A stretch of DNA of 64,000 nucleotides from Bos javanicus. Its lineage: Eukaryota > Chordata > Mammalia > Artiodactyla > Bovidae. The translations under genes and the position numbers were made by a program. A model generated the notes under the pieces. The model was given only the letters and a program-made list of their open reading frames with translations, was not told the DNA's origin and made no database searches. Below, in pieces: positions 42,790 through 54,192 of the stretch; position 1 is the stretch's first letter; each line of letters starts with the position of its first letter. The stretch is from the NCBI RefSeq assembly GCF_032452875.1, contig NC_083890.1, positions 43,460,483 through 43,524,482 on the forward strand, written 5' to 3'.

Positions 42790-45140
42790 GATCACCTGGT
42801 AAATGTGTTTTCTGTGCGTTTCTTTGAATAAGGCCGCCATACTCGCCTGGGTCCCTGGAGTGGTGCTGTGTTAAGCGATCGGACCTCACTGTGGTGTCCA
42901 GCCCGAGAGGCTTAGGAGGGACAAGGATGGACATGCAGACCATGCAACTCAGCCAGACGGACTGTGTCATGTGTGGCCTAAGGCTGCTGGTCTCTTAAAG
43001 ATGAGACGTGCCGTCGTTACATCGGTGCATCCTCTGGGCTGCAGCATTAGAGTGTTTCCTACTGAATACATCTCTTGATTCTGCCGAAATAAGGGAGAAA
43101 TGTTACCTTTCTTTTGAAAGCAAACTTGTTAGGGATAACAGAGAGGGCAGACCCAGCGGTCATTCCTGATGGTTCTGTAGGCAGAGGAATCGTCTGTGAG
43201 CTTCAGACTGTGGTTTTGAGAGGATCGAACCCAGGCACTGCCAGGGGACATGATCTGCTTGTCTTGGCCTTTGAGAAAAATGTCAAAGGAGAGTTTTGTT
43301 TTCCTAAATCATTTGAATTCTATGGCTATTCTGGCAAGGCAGGTGGGTTTGGAGCTTGGCCATCTTAAATTCAGGGCCTGGTACAAGTGCAGAGCATTAC
43401 CATAGGGATCAAACAGGGGGTTGTGACCGGGCAGTCTTGAGATCTCATTGAGACGCATATTAGCTCCTCGATATTCACATATGAATAAAGTGGTGCTCCA
43501 TGAACCTCAGGAGATCTGGCCCTTTAGAGGGATGGAGTGACAAGAGCTTGGATGGCTGCCGGGTGTCTCTTCCACCAGAATTCTGCTTCCCTCCCCAGTC
43601 TCCCTCCATTTCGCCCTCTGCCAGAGGCTGAACGGCTTCTCTGCTGTGTTTAGTCCCCTCGCCGAGTGCAGAAGACAGGATGTCAGCACACAGCTGGTGA
43701 GATAAACGGGCTGTTCCAGGAGGACTGTTGTTTGTGTTATTAACTTAGTGACCTTTGGGGGAGGGCCTCACTCAATAATTAGAGATTGCTTTCTATAGTG
43801 GAGCTGAGAAGATTCAAAGGTCAAGTCTTTGCCTCAAGTGTGAAATTGAAGAGAACTCTGAAACATTTGCCACTTTGTACTTGGAAACACGTGCGTCTGG
43901 GATGAGGGCTGGATTTCGTTTGAAAGACACCCATCGTTTACAGTGATCTCAGATTTGCTGTTTTCCAAGAAGCTTTTCACCAGAAGCCTCACTGGTTCAG
44001 AAAGAGGATGTCGAAGCCTGTAGGATGTGGAGGCAACAGGCATGCCGGGTGGACACAGGAGGAGAGTGGACACCCACGCTGGTGCCCACGGACCGGCGGG
44101 GCTGGAGGGGGTCTTGGAGTGCTTCAGGAAACTTGGGCTTTGGGTTCTTAGGTAGCTTGCCTGAGGTCACAGCGGGTGAAAACCTGCAATAGTTGGTGAG
44201 ATAAACCTCTTGGCTTCTCAGCCCTATGGAGTCCATGACACCATGGGCTTGGCTGGCTCCCCGTGAACAGGGCGCAGCATATGAACCCAGGAACGGGCAG
44301 TACTGGTCTGGGCTACATCCCCAACTCACCTCCTCATCCAAGGAGCTGACATCAAATGTGTTTCTCTTCAACACTGAATGCACATTGCTGCCCTCACTCT
44401 GGAGGAGGAGGGCTTAATGCTAAACGCTTACCATGCAATGAAATAATATCAACACTGGCCGTCGTGGATCCTGGAAGGACTTCCCTGTGATGGTCTGATT
44501 ACTTTCTGAATAGCTGATGCAATCATCAGTGCATCAGGCCATATTCCACTCTTTATTCCTGTCCATCTGAAAATCCAGAAGATTGCCATGGTCCCCGTCG
44601 TCATATGGGGAAGATCTGTAGAGAGGAGAAGAGGAGAGAATGTTTTGAGAACAGGACGGACGGACGCTGGGACTGGTTTGGCAAAACTGAAGCTTTGTTA
44701 GAAGATGACATAAGCGCTTATTTTAAAGTATTTAAAGGGCTTTGCATTTTTTTAAAAAACGAAGTAGAGTTGTTTGGGTAATAACCCAAGGACTGTTGAC
44801 ATAGAAAGCTGTTCTCTAATTTAATAGGAAACAGATCTGGTTTTGATTTTTGAAAACATTTGTTGGTAGAATTGCTTCCAGAAGACCAAGCCAGTCCGGG
44901 GATGGGAAGAAGTCTGAGCTCTTGGATTTCTAGAAATGAGAAGAGCTGCCCAGGGAGAGCTCTGAGAGCAGATGTCTGAAGACTGATTGATTCCAGTCTA
45001 GGAGGGAGGCATGGTTCCCAGGGAACTCATGTTAATCCTTCAGTTGAAAGGCCCAAAGCTGGATGGAAGACCTGGGCAGCCTGGATGGGAAGAGTCGATC
45101 TTGTTTAGATTTCTTGTGACGATTATTATTGTTACACATA
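42790..45140. other. Intronic DNA without a recognised gene
   Basis: About 2.3 kb, the longest stretch without a young SINE in the intron. Only a MIR-like scrap at 44125-44190 (TAGCTTGCCTGAGGTCACAG) is seen. Confidence 0.45.
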
Positions 45141-45161
45141 ATGGTCTTCATTTCACCATGG

Positions 45162-45350
45162 AGGCTTCCCTGGTGACTCAGATGGTAAAGAATCTGCAAT
45201 GCAGGAGACCTGGGTTCAATCCCTGGGTCAGGAAGATCCCCTGGAGAAGGGAATGGCTACCCACACCAGTATTCTTGCCTGGAGAATGCCATGGACAGTG
45301 GAGCCTGATGGGCTGCAGTCCATGGGGTCGCAGAGTCAGACACGACTGAA
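45162..45350 (+). mobile_element. Bov-tA SINE
   Basis: From GGCTTCCCTGGTGACTCAGA to GTCAGACACGACTGAATGAC. TTTCACCATGG at about 45151-45161 and TTTCACCGTGG at 45361-45371 look like the target duplication (10 of 11). Confidence 0.92.
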
Positions 45351-45444
45351 TGACAGACGCTTTCACCGTGGACAGTCCTATAGGAAAACAGGCTCTAGAA
45401 TCAGAGAGAATGGAGTTTGGATCCTTCCTCCTCCATTTACTTGC

Positions 45445-45540
45445 CCTGGTGCTGTGGTTCTCAGTCTTGACTGTGTGTTAGAATTGCCTGGGTAGCTCTT
45501 AAAATTCTGGATACCCAGGGTACATCCTAGATCATAAATG
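45445..45540 (+). mobile_element. MER5A fragment
   Basis: GTGGTTCTCAGTCTTGACTG, AGAATTGCCTGGGTAGCTCT and ACCCAGGGTACATCCTAGAT follow the MER5A 5' half. Confidence 0.65.
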
Positions 45541-45654
45541 GGCATGGAACACAGGCACAGATTTTTTTTTTTCAAGTGTTCTTCTTCTCCCTGTCGTGGG
45601 TAGCCTTGTTGAGAACCATGGCTCAAATAAGACCGTGAAGAAGTTTAGAGCTAA

Positions 45655-45790
45655 GTAGCTTTGTTTCCTTGCCTATGAAATGGGGCTAACATTATCTAAC
45701 ATATATGGCTCCTGGGGAGATAAAGAGAGATAACACAGCCCAGTGCTCAACATATCACTGGAGCTCAGTAAAGGAAAACTTATATCACTA
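45655..45790 (+). mobile_element. MIR SINE fragment
   Basis: TTGCCTATGAAATGGGGCTA, GATAAAGAGAGATAACACAG, then CACTGGAGCTCAGTAAAGG are in MIR order. Confidence 0.6.
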
Positions 45791-46461
45791 GCTCAGCCAT
45801 TCTGCTTGCCAAGAGTACTCTTGAGATGCCGATGTGACATTTCTCGAATCCATAGAGGAAGGCTCAGAATGACAGGTCTTGCACTTATTTGAGACAGGCA
45901 GGTGTCCTCTAAGCTGGTAGTGGTCGCTGGGGAGGGTTGAGCACCAGAGCCCCCTGGATTAGGTGTGCACAGGACAGCCGTACTTCCGTGGTCTGACTTT
46001 CTCAGACCTGCAGGCACACCAGCTCCATTTGAAATCACAGAAACCCATATTCTTCTTTTATTTCCCATTGTTTATTCTCTTCCCTCCTCTCTGCCTCAGC
46101 ATCATGATGACTGCTTAAGAACCAATCTTATGATGCGTTTGACTGGCGTCAGTCTCCAGAAGGCCAAATATGAGGCGAACATCTTAACCTCTTTAAGCGT
46201 TAGCTTCCTTAAGTGTGTCAGTCAGGCTGTGACTGTTAAACAGAGTTAAGCTCATACAAGGTTTTAGCGCAATGACTGGAAGTAACTTTTTGAAAAGTTG
46301 GAAATCGAGACTCCTTAGGGTGGATGTTCTGATGGGAGGGAGAGGTCCTCTTTGGAGAGGCAAAGGTGGTGGTGGTGGAGTTTGTAGCTATCCTGGAAGG
46401 TGATGAACTTAATACACAGGATAACTCTTTTCTGTTCTGCTCTTTGAAGAAAGATGCTCTG

Positions 46462-46643
46462 TACCAACCCACTCAGTCCATTTCATGACACACTATTGTG
46501 TTGTGCTCAGGTCTGGTTCTTCCAGAAAGTTCTGGGCAGAGAGCTGTTTTTAAGAAGCCCAGTGTCTGAGTTAGGGGCCCAGGGCAGCACCTGATTACAT
46601 TTCTCGCCAAGCTTTTTGTATCAGCAGTACCTGAGTGACTCCA
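46462..46643 (+). repeat. Local direct duplication, copy A
   Basis: 182 bases starting TACCAACCCACTCAGTCCAT align without a gap to 47164-47345. I count 15 differences (about 92% identity). The two copies are 702 bases apart, start to start. I do not recognise the unit as a known interspersed repeat. Confidence 0.95.
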
Positions 46644-47163
46644 AGATCTTGGCCAGCAGGAAACACCCACCTTTCTGCTTGCTAGGACCATGGACTTTAT
46701 CCCTTGTAGTGTCTGAAACCTTCCTCCTTTGCGTCCCAGAGACAGTTGGGCAGTTTTTGAAACATCAGCAAGCTAGCTGAATGTCCTGGTTGGTGGTATG
46801 CGAAGGGACCAGCTCCCGAATGCAGCCACCCTTTCGTGTCGGGGCCATGCAGCCCTTTGGGAGTGTAGCGCCTGCCATGCAGGGATCAGCTTTCCCTACA
46901 GCCCTTTTGTCACTTCCCAGCCTAGGCCAGTGACTGGGAGGCGGGTTGTGGCCGGCCAGGGCCTCTCATTTTGCATGGAAATACCCCTGCTTTTGTTTCT
47001 TTCCTGGAATGAACAGACCCTCCCTCTGCCTCAGTCCCTCCTGGGTCTTTCCTCCGTGTTTCATTTGTGAAGCACCTGTGAGCACTTCTTTGTAAGGTCA
47101 CATCTGGGCTCATGTTCTTAGGATCTTGTCTGGGTTTCTACTGAGCTGGCATCCCACACTCTT

Positions 47164-47345
47164 TACCAACCCACTCAGTCCATTTCATGATGCCCTATAG
47201 TATTGTGCTTGGGTCTGGTTCTTCCAGAAAGTTCTGGGCAGAGAGCTGTTTCTAAGAAGCCCAGTGTCTGAGTGAGGGGCCCAGGGCAGCACCTGACTAC
47301 ATTTCTTCCCAAGTTTTTTGTATCAGCAGTACCCAAGTGACTCCA
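47164..47345 (+). repeat. Local direct duplication, copy B
   Basis: Partner of 46462-46643. Differences cluster at about 25-48 bases into the unit and near its end, while the middle 80 bases (TCTGGTTCTTCCAGAAAGTT onwards) are almost identical. Confidence 0.95.
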
Positions 47346-47764
47346 CCAGGGACCCTGGTGCTCATGAGCATGTTTGTCTCCACGTTTGGGATGATCGAGA
47401 AGATGGATGTCTTAACGTGGTGCTTGTGAGCCAGGTCAGGGAAAAAGCAGAGACGTGGACCTTGTGTATTAAGTAAATAATCGGAGAGTCCTCTGCTCCT
47501 GATGCTGGATGGCAGGGACCCTTTCAGCTCAGAGCTGTTGGAAGAGGCACGCATAGATGGTGCAGATAATGGAGAGCAGGGACCCCCTCTCCCTGCCCCG
47601 GGAGGAGGCCGGGGGATTCCCTCAGAGAAAGTTCTAGGCACTTCTGTTGGATATACAGAGAGAATTCTGCTGGTTCATCAGCTTCTTGATTTAAACACTT
47701 GAGTCTTTTTTTCCTTTTCCTTGAAGTGGTCTCACACGTACAGGGTGTGAAAGGTGGGGGAAAG

Positions 47765-48245
47765 AAGAAGCCGGCGCTGTCTCCCTGGGTGCCGGAGATC
47801 AGAAGGTGACAGGAACGTGACAGCATCAAGTTCGCGCTTCCACCACTGGCCGCGGGCTCGGCACCTCCTCCCCCTCTGCTTTCGCACGCTCCCCACTTCC
47901 TCCCCAGCCCCCGGCTTTCACACCGCTCACTGATGAGTGTCACCCCGGACCGGGGCTCACCTTCTAGCCCGGGAGGTACTGAAACCAGAGCCAGGACGTT
48001 CAGCTGGGCTCGAGAGCTGGGGAAGGGACCAGCCGTCTACGGAGGCAGGGTGGGCTGGTTGCCTTCTAGCACTAAGACGAAAAGGGAGTTCAGCGCTAAA
48101 ACTTGGCTGGTAGCAAGGGCAGCGCTCGGCCCGGCCGGAAGCTGTCATCAGCTTTCCATTGGGGACTGGTCATTGTTCTCTCTGGGCAGAGCTGAGCTCC
48201 AAGTATCGTGGTCCGTTCCCAGGCTTGGGGGCCGCAGCGTGCTGA
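47765..48245. promoter_or_regulatory. Intronic CpG-island-like segment 2
   Basis: I count 30 CpG in the 480 bases 47761-48240, with GC content near 60%. That gives an observed/expected ratio of about 0.7 by hand count. No repeat family accounts for it. Within a first intron, such islands often mark alternative promoters, antisense RNAs or enhancers. A 145-codon open frame crosses it but has no recognisable domain. Confidence 0.55.
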
Positions 48246-48454
48246 GGCTCGTCTGGTGTCCAGAGATGGAGAGGTGCCCATCAAGGCCCCCAGCATCCCC
48301 GAGGTGCGTGGTCCAAGGGCTCCTGGCCCAGCAGGTGGTGGCACCTGCCTTCCTTTATTATCAAACGTGATGGTGACATCTGTGAAATGCAAGTAGTTCA
48401 TGCATGTGTCAACTGAGTGTCCCAAGGACATCAGAGGAGTTTGCTAAGGAACAG

Positions 48455-48755
48455 TACTTTTTTTGTGTGTTGGAGTATCGCTGATTAACGATGTTGTGAT
48501 AGTTTCAGGTGAGCAGCAAAGGGACTGAGCCGTACGCATACATGTATCCATTCTTCCCCAAACTCCCCTCCCATCCAGGCTGCCCTGTAACACTGAGCAG
48601 AGTGCCACGAGCTGTACAGTGGGTCCTGTTGGTTATCCATTTTAAATATAGCAGCGTGTACATGTCCATCCGAAACTCCCTACCTTTCCCTTCCCCTGTT
48701 TTTCCCCCGGCAACCACAAGTTCATTCTCTAAGTCTGTCTCTTTCTGGAGTAACA
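48455..48755 (-). mobile_element. Ruminant L1 3' fragment
   Basis: GTGTGTTGGAGTATCGCTGA, TAGTTTCAGGTGAGCAGCAA, CATCCAGGCTGCCCTGTAAC and GGCAACCACAAGTTCATTCT are in reverse L1 order. Confidence 0.7.
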
Positions 48756-48759
48756 GTAC

Positions 48760-49105
48760 TTTCAAAAATCGCGTTTTTAATCTTAGTTCAGTCTGGTCTG
48801 TTCACTCCCTTGAGCCTTGCAGTTTGTAATATGGATTTTTTGCAGTTATCAGGTTTTCTGCATAAATGGCCAAAGCCTCCTTCCCAGGCCTGTTTTCTCT
48901 TCCAAGGCTTGAGGTTGTGGGAGACCCATGGCCTGGGTCCTGGGCGGCCCCCCAGAATGTAATGTCAGGATGATGAAGGCAAACTGGAGAATCTCCCTGT
49001 GCTGTGAGCCCCTGCTGTTGTGAGTGTGTTCTGTGGGTTCCCACATCACATGACGTCAGGGCCATTTCCAGCTTGCTGTGGTTTCAAACCCTGCTTTCCC
49101 AGGGT
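48760..49105. other. Intronic DNA without a recognised gene
   Basis: No named repeat or supported frame. Confidence 0.4.
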
Positions 49106-49109
49106 CTGC

Positions 49110-49240
49110 TCATCACAACAACTGCACAAAGTAAATATTCTCATCCTGCTTTGCAGGGGAGAAACCTGAGGCCCAGAGAGGGTAAATAACCTGCCCTGAG
49201 ACATAGAATAAAAAGAAATTGTTGAACTTAAACCCCAGTC
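49110..49240 (-). mobile_element. MIR SINE fragment
   Basis: TTGCAGGGGAGAAACCTGAG, GCCCAGAGAGGGTAAATAAC and CTGCCCTGAGACATAGAATA show reverse MIR order. Confidence 0.65.
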
Positions 49241-50215
49241 CCTGGCACCAATCTCCCCAGGAGACTCAGCCGCCATCCCCAGAGCAGGAGAAAGATCCAG
49301 AAAACTTGTTGCCTTCGGTGGAGGGCTCTTGGTCCCCCACTCGAGCTTACTTCCAGTCCCGTCAGCCTTGTCAGGTGGGGAGTGGTCCCTCCTGGGTCTG
49401 CCGTGCCCGTCCCCCCGGAGCTTTGGGGGCGCTCTCCTGCCTGCTCTGGGCTCTGGCTGTGACCTGCCCTCTTGCATGCCTGCAGGACATGAGCTGGATG
49501 TTCATTCAGCATCAAGAGGGTCAGTATGCAGCTTCCCATGCTCTAAAGGGGCAGACACTGCCCCCGCGATCCTTGCTTGCTTCAGGAAGCCAGAGGAGAG
49601 GTGGCAGTCATTTTACTGGGAGCTGGCGGGTCTGTGTCTTACCCCTAGTTGGAGCTTCCACACCACCTGTCACGCAGAGAACACAGTAGGAGCTGGGGAG
49701 GAGAGACCCGGGGTCTGCGGGACCCTGAGCCCCATCTGTGGCCGTTTCTGTGGCTTCCTGGTGCTCGTATCTCCTGTCTTGTAGGAGCAGGCAGGCCGGC
49801 CTGAGGCTTGCCTCTGTGTGGGCTTCTTGGTCCGGAACCCTCACGCAGGAGGCAGGTGGGTAGGAGCTAGCCCAACTCAGCTGCCCCCCTCATCAGATGG
49901 CGCCCCTCAGACTCGGTGCCTGTGCCCACAGCTGTGTGAGTGCGGCGGCCCAGACCCTTTTCCTCATTTCCGAGAAGACGTGGTGAACATGGAGGTCTTT
50001 TTCATTTCAATTTCTAGAAGAGCCACATGGAGCCTCTTCCTAGTTGGCTTTCTGTTGGTAGGGGCCAGGGCGGGCGTGCTCAGGTTGGGTGTACTGGTCA
50101 GGAGAATGCATGGTGTGGAGATCCGCAAGCTTTCAGACCCAAACGAGGACTGCAGCCTAGTTTCTCTCTCTCGGAGCAGCCCCACAGGCTCACAATCTTC
50201 AGATGGTTTTTATCC
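49241..50215. other. Intronic GC-rich DNA without a recognised gene
   Basis: Overlapping open frames of 100-156 codons occur on both strands, as expected from GC-rich composition. None shows a domain I recognise. Confidence 0.4.
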
Positions 50216-50386
50216 ATTTTGATTTTTTCCCCCAGATATTTTAAAATTGTGGTAAAATATGCATAATGTAAAAATTACCATCTTAACCGATTTAAGTGTA
50301 CTGTTCAGTGGTATTCACTACATTCATAATGTTGTACAACCATTACCACCAACCATCTCCAGAACTCTTTCATCTTGTAAAAGTAA

Positions 50387-50905
50387 AGCTCAGTTCAGTT
50401 CAGTTGCTCAGTCATGTCCAGCTCTTTGTGACCCCGTGGACTGCAGCACGCTAGGCTTCCCTGTCCATCACCAACTCCCGCAGCTTGCTCAAACTCATAT
50501 CCATCGAGTTGGTGATGCCATCCAACCATCTCATCTTCTGTCATCCCCTTCTCCTCCCACCTTCAATCTTTCCCAGCCTCAGGGTCTTTTCCAGTGAGTC
50601 AGTTCTTCACATCAGGTGGCCAAAGTGTAGGAATTTCAGCTTCAGCATCAGTCCTTCCAATGAATATTCAGGGCTGATTTCCTTTAGGATTGACTGTTTT
50701 GATCTCCTTGCAGTTCAAGGGCCTCTCAAGAGTCTTCTCCAACACCACAGTTGAAAAACATCACTTCTTTGGTGCTCAGCTTTCTTTATAGTCCAGCTCT
50801 CACATGTGTACATGAAAACCATAGAAACTACTAGAAAAACTATAGCTTTGACTAGACAGACCTTTGTTAACCAAGTAATGTCTCTTTTAATATGCTATCT
50901 AGGTT
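50387..50905 (-). mobile_element. BovB LINE 3' fragment nested in L1M
   Basis: The longest BovB piece here, from AAGCTCAGTTCAGTTCAGTT to AATATGCTATCTAGGTT on the + strand. Reverse-frame reverse-transcriptase text is present but broken. Confidence 0.92.
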
Positions 50906-51244
50906 ATTAAACTAAAGGTCTGCCCCTAGTAAACAGTAACTCTCCATTTCCCTGTCTCTCCAGCCCCTGGCAACTACCAGTCTACTTTTTCTCTGGTTTT
51001 GCCTACTTTAAGCACCTCACATAAGTGGAATTATATAACATTTGTGCTTTTGTGACAGGCTTACTTCACTTAGCAGGATGCCCTCCAGGTGCCTCCATGA
51101 GGGCAACTCATGCTGTAGCATGTGTCAGAATTCCATCTCTTTTTCAGACTAAATATTTCAGTGTGTGTATGTGTGTATATCACATTTTTTAATCTATTCA
51201 GCTATTGATAGGTATGTAGCTTGCTTGTACGTGCGAAATCAGTC

Positions 51245-51368
51245 TGTACAAGTCACTTCAGTCGTGTCTGACTCTCTGCGATCCTATAGGCCACAGCCCG
51301 CCAGGCTCCTCTGTCCATGGGATTCTCCAGGCAAGAATACTGGAGTGGGTTGCCATTTCCTTCTCCTG
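51245..51368 (-). mobile_element. Bov-A/Bov-tA SINE fragment nested in L1M
   Basis: CACTTCAGTCGTGTCTGACT to GGTTGCCATTTCCTTCTCCT in reverse. TTGCTTGTAC on both sides (near 51222 and 51381) is probably the target duplication. Confidence 0.85.
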
Positions 51369-51559
51369 AAGAGCAACAGGTTGCTTGTACCTCTTATGAA
51401 TAATGCTGCAGTGAAAGTCAACGCGCAAATACCTCTTCAGGACCTGGTTTTCCATAAATTTGACTGTATACCCAGAAGTGGGTCAGATGAGCTTCTGAGC
51501 CATTTTCTGCTCCTCTGAATCTTATATTAGCTCAGGTCTGGTGGAACATGAGTCTTAGA

Positions 51560-51830
51560 GTCATGGCCAACAGTCTGGCCCCTGACACCAGACTGCCTGC
51601 ATTTTAATCTTGGCCCTGTCTCTTAAGAGTTTTGGGGCTTTTGGCAAGTGACTTAATCTTTCCAACCTCAGTTTTCCCATCTGTAACATGATGACAAGGG
51701 TAATATGTAACTCAGAGGGTTGTGAAGAGGATTGAATGTGTTAATATGTATCAAGTCCCAAGAATGCTGCTTGGCCTGTGGTAAGTTATTTAAGTTTTAG
51801 AGCTGCTACATTATTGTTATTATGCTTGTT
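51560..51830 (+). mobile_element. MIR SINE (near complete)
   Basis: GGCAAGTGACTTAATCTTTC, CTCAGTTTTCCCATCTGTAA, ACTCAGAGGGTTGTGAAGAG and AGAATGCTGCTTGGCCTGTG give one of the clearest MIR copies in the window. Confidence 0.85.
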
Positions 51831-51889
51831 ATTAATATTATAATCTTCATACCAGTGTGCTCACAGGTAGTTCCCTAGATTGGATGGTT

Positions 51890-52255
51890 ACATCTAAAAC
51901 ATTTAAAAAAGAAAAACTTTGTAAAACTTCAAAATGATGAAGATATATAAAAGGAAGACATTTTTCTAATGCTCTCTGAATTAATCAGAGGTGATCACAA
52001 TTTTCCAGCAACTCAATGGTAAAGAATCCACTTGCAATGCAGGACACCCGGGTTTGATCCCTGGGTCGGGAAATACCCGACCTAAGAAATGGCAACCCAC
52101 TCCAGTACTCTTGCCTGGAAAATCCCATGGACAGAGGAGCCTGGTGGGCTACAGTCCATGGGGCTGCAAAAGAGTCAAGCATGACTTAGGGACTAAAAAA
52201 AGGATCATAGTTCTTCTTCGTATTTCCTTCTATACATTTTCAAGACCGCTTTCAG
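51890..52255 (-). mobile_element. Old L1/HAL1-type fragment split by a Bov-tA
   Basis: AATTAATCAGAGGTGATCAC before the SINE and CGTATTTCCTTCTATACATT after it read as one old LINE segment. Family uncertain. Confidence 0.4.
52003..52195 (+). mobile_element. Bov-tA SINE
   Basis: From CCAGCAACTCAATGGTAAAG to AGTCAAGCATGACTTAGGGA, with an A run at its end. Confidence 0.9.
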
Positions 52256-52259
52256 CAGA

Positions 52260-53190
52260 CCTGCTGTGAGGGGAATGGTGGCCCCTCAGACACCACTTTT
52301 TTGTGAGAATCACATTTGTCCCCATGCATGTGCTTCATCTAGGAGAATCTATATTTAAAACGGCATTAGATGTAGGGCAAATAGCCAGTTAAAGCAAGTT
52401 GAATGTAAACTAGTTCCTTGGGTAAAATCTCCAGTCACACTCATTCACACAGTACGCCCTGCGAGCTGACTGTCCGGAACTGTCAAATCAGGGAACGGTC
52501 TTCCCACCAGAGCACCTCCTGTTTCCACCAAGAAGAAAATTCTTGCTAAGAACCCTTGGCCTCTGGTTCTCTGAAGCTTTCAGGAAAGCCTTTTGTTTAA
52601 ACAAAGGAACCAGCCCACTGGTATCTGGGTGAACACCTGCTTCCTTCTGAGATGGAAATGATCTGAATCGAAAGGAAGGTAGCTTTCTTTTCTCTTTCTG
52701 TGTTCACATCCACCTGGAACAGCGCGTGACTTCCTTGTGGAAGGTCGCGGTGTAGATCTGGACATGTCGCTGCTTTTGGGGGAGCGTCTGCTTCTGTCCA
52801 GGGGAGGCATTTAAACTAAGTTCTGAGCAAGTAGGGAAGTGAGAGGATGAAGGGGGGTGTTTATTGGGTGGCTTCTGGGGTTGGAGCTGGGGAGGACATG
52901 GGGACTCTGTGATGTATCTTGGGGACACTGAGCATCACTTGCTAAACCACAGCACCCTCCTCTGTGTTGGGGGGTGGTCTCTCTGGTCCCTTCTAGCTAT
53001 GACATTCTCTGCTGTCTTTTACGCTTCAGAGCATCTCACCGGGTGGCATGAGTTCCATGGACCTCTGGTTCCACCTGGGCTTTTCACAGCATCACAAACC
53101 ATACAGATGAACTTAATGTTCTTCTTGTTGTCATTTCAACCTAAGGATTGAGTCGCAGCCTTAAGTGCAGGAGGGCATGGTTAGTGAAAG
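52260..53190. other. Intronic DNA without a recognised gene
   Basis: No supported coding frame or named repeat. Confidence 0.4.
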
Positions 53191-53197
53191 TGGAAAC

Positions 53198-53323
53198 TGT
53201 GCGTGTGTGTCTGTGCACTTGTGCGTTCAGCTGTGTGCTTGTGTGTATGTGTGCCGGTGTGTGATTGGCATGTTGGTGAGTAGGTCTCTGTGTATGTGTG
53301 CACGTGTTCCTGTGTGTATGTGC
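53198..53323. repeat. Degenerate GT-rich repeat
   Basis: An imperfect TG tract with TATG, TGCG and TGCA interruptions. Cys/Val-rich frames across it are artefacts. Confidence 0.8.
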
Positions 53324-53392
53324 AGAGGTGACGGAGGAGGGTCCCAGCCAATCCCTAGTTTTCTGAAAGCCTATTGATTTGTGCTTTTCCTT

Positions 53393-53521
53393 CCTTGGGC
53401 AAGAATACTGGAGTAGGTAGCCATTCCCTTCTCCAGGGGGATCTTCCCAATCCAGGCATTGGACGCAGGTCTCCCACATTGCAGGCGGACTATTTACCAT
53501 CTGAACCACTGGGGAAGCCCA
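53393..53521 (-). mobile_element. Bov-tA SINE fragment (head half)
   Basis: From TTGGGCAAGAATACTGGAGT to ACCACTGGGGAAGCCC in reverse. The Bov-A distal part is missing. Confidence 0.88.
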
Positions 53522-53524
53522 TTT

Positions 53525-54145
53525 CTCCTCAAGGAAAGTATACCTTATAATTTCAGATTTTGCCCCCTGATATTTCCCAGAGGAAGAAACCTGTCGTTGA
53601 TTGTCTCACTGCAGGTTGCTATGTCTGATTGGTTGACAGCCCTGGAGAAAGGCTATACTTACCTAGCAGACCTTCTGGACTCTCACTGGAGACCCTCTGC
53701 AGACAGGAAGGGCTTCTGACCCAGTAACCTAAATAGTCGCTTCTGTGACTTTCATCTCAGTAAAGGCACAAATGTGTTAGATGCTAAAAATGCCGATTGA
53801 ATTGTGGAATGATTTTTTTTTCATCTGCCTCTCAGAGGGAAGGCTAAGAAAGACTGATAAGACAGCAGCACAGGTAGAAGGGACAGAGCTTGAGGGGGGA
53901 CAGCCTTTCGTGCACTTGCAAATCCAGGGCTGGGGGAGGTAGGAGAAGATAGACGGGGCGTCTCTGAAAACACAGATGCATAGGCTGTCTCCTGCTGAAG
54001 GGTAATTGTCTAGTTTTCTTTTCCTTGGATTTTTATAGGCATGTGACTGCACCAATATGGGGAGGGAAAAGAAAGCTTAAAGTATGCATCCTACAGTGTA
54101 CCACACTTTATTTACTCACAATAAGATGTTATATATATATATATT
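53525..54145. other. Intronic DNA without a recognised gene
   Basis: No supported coding frame or named repeat. A short (TA)n run is at about 54130-54142. Confidence 0.4.
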
Positions 54146-54192
54146 CCTTATGGAGCACTTCCTGTGTGCCAGGCACTGGGCTAAGAACTTTT

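Larger units (their letters stand above)
50225..51500 (-). mobile_element. L1M LINE fragment interrupted by BovB and Bov-tA
   Basis: Three blocks of one old L1 in order: 50225-50386 (AATTACCATCTTAACCGATT is a typical phrase; here ATTACCATCTTAACCGATTT), 50906-51240 (CCCCTGGCAACTACCAGTCT, GGCTTACTTCACTTAGCAGG) and about 51369-51500 (AATAATGCTGCAGTGAAAGT). The gaps hold a BovB and a Bov-tA. Confidence 0.75.

Noticed and set aside
47933..48370. 145-codon frame in the intronic CpG island
   Set aside because: No recognisable domain, and overlapping frames exist on the other strand. Compositional, although the island itself is kept as a finding.
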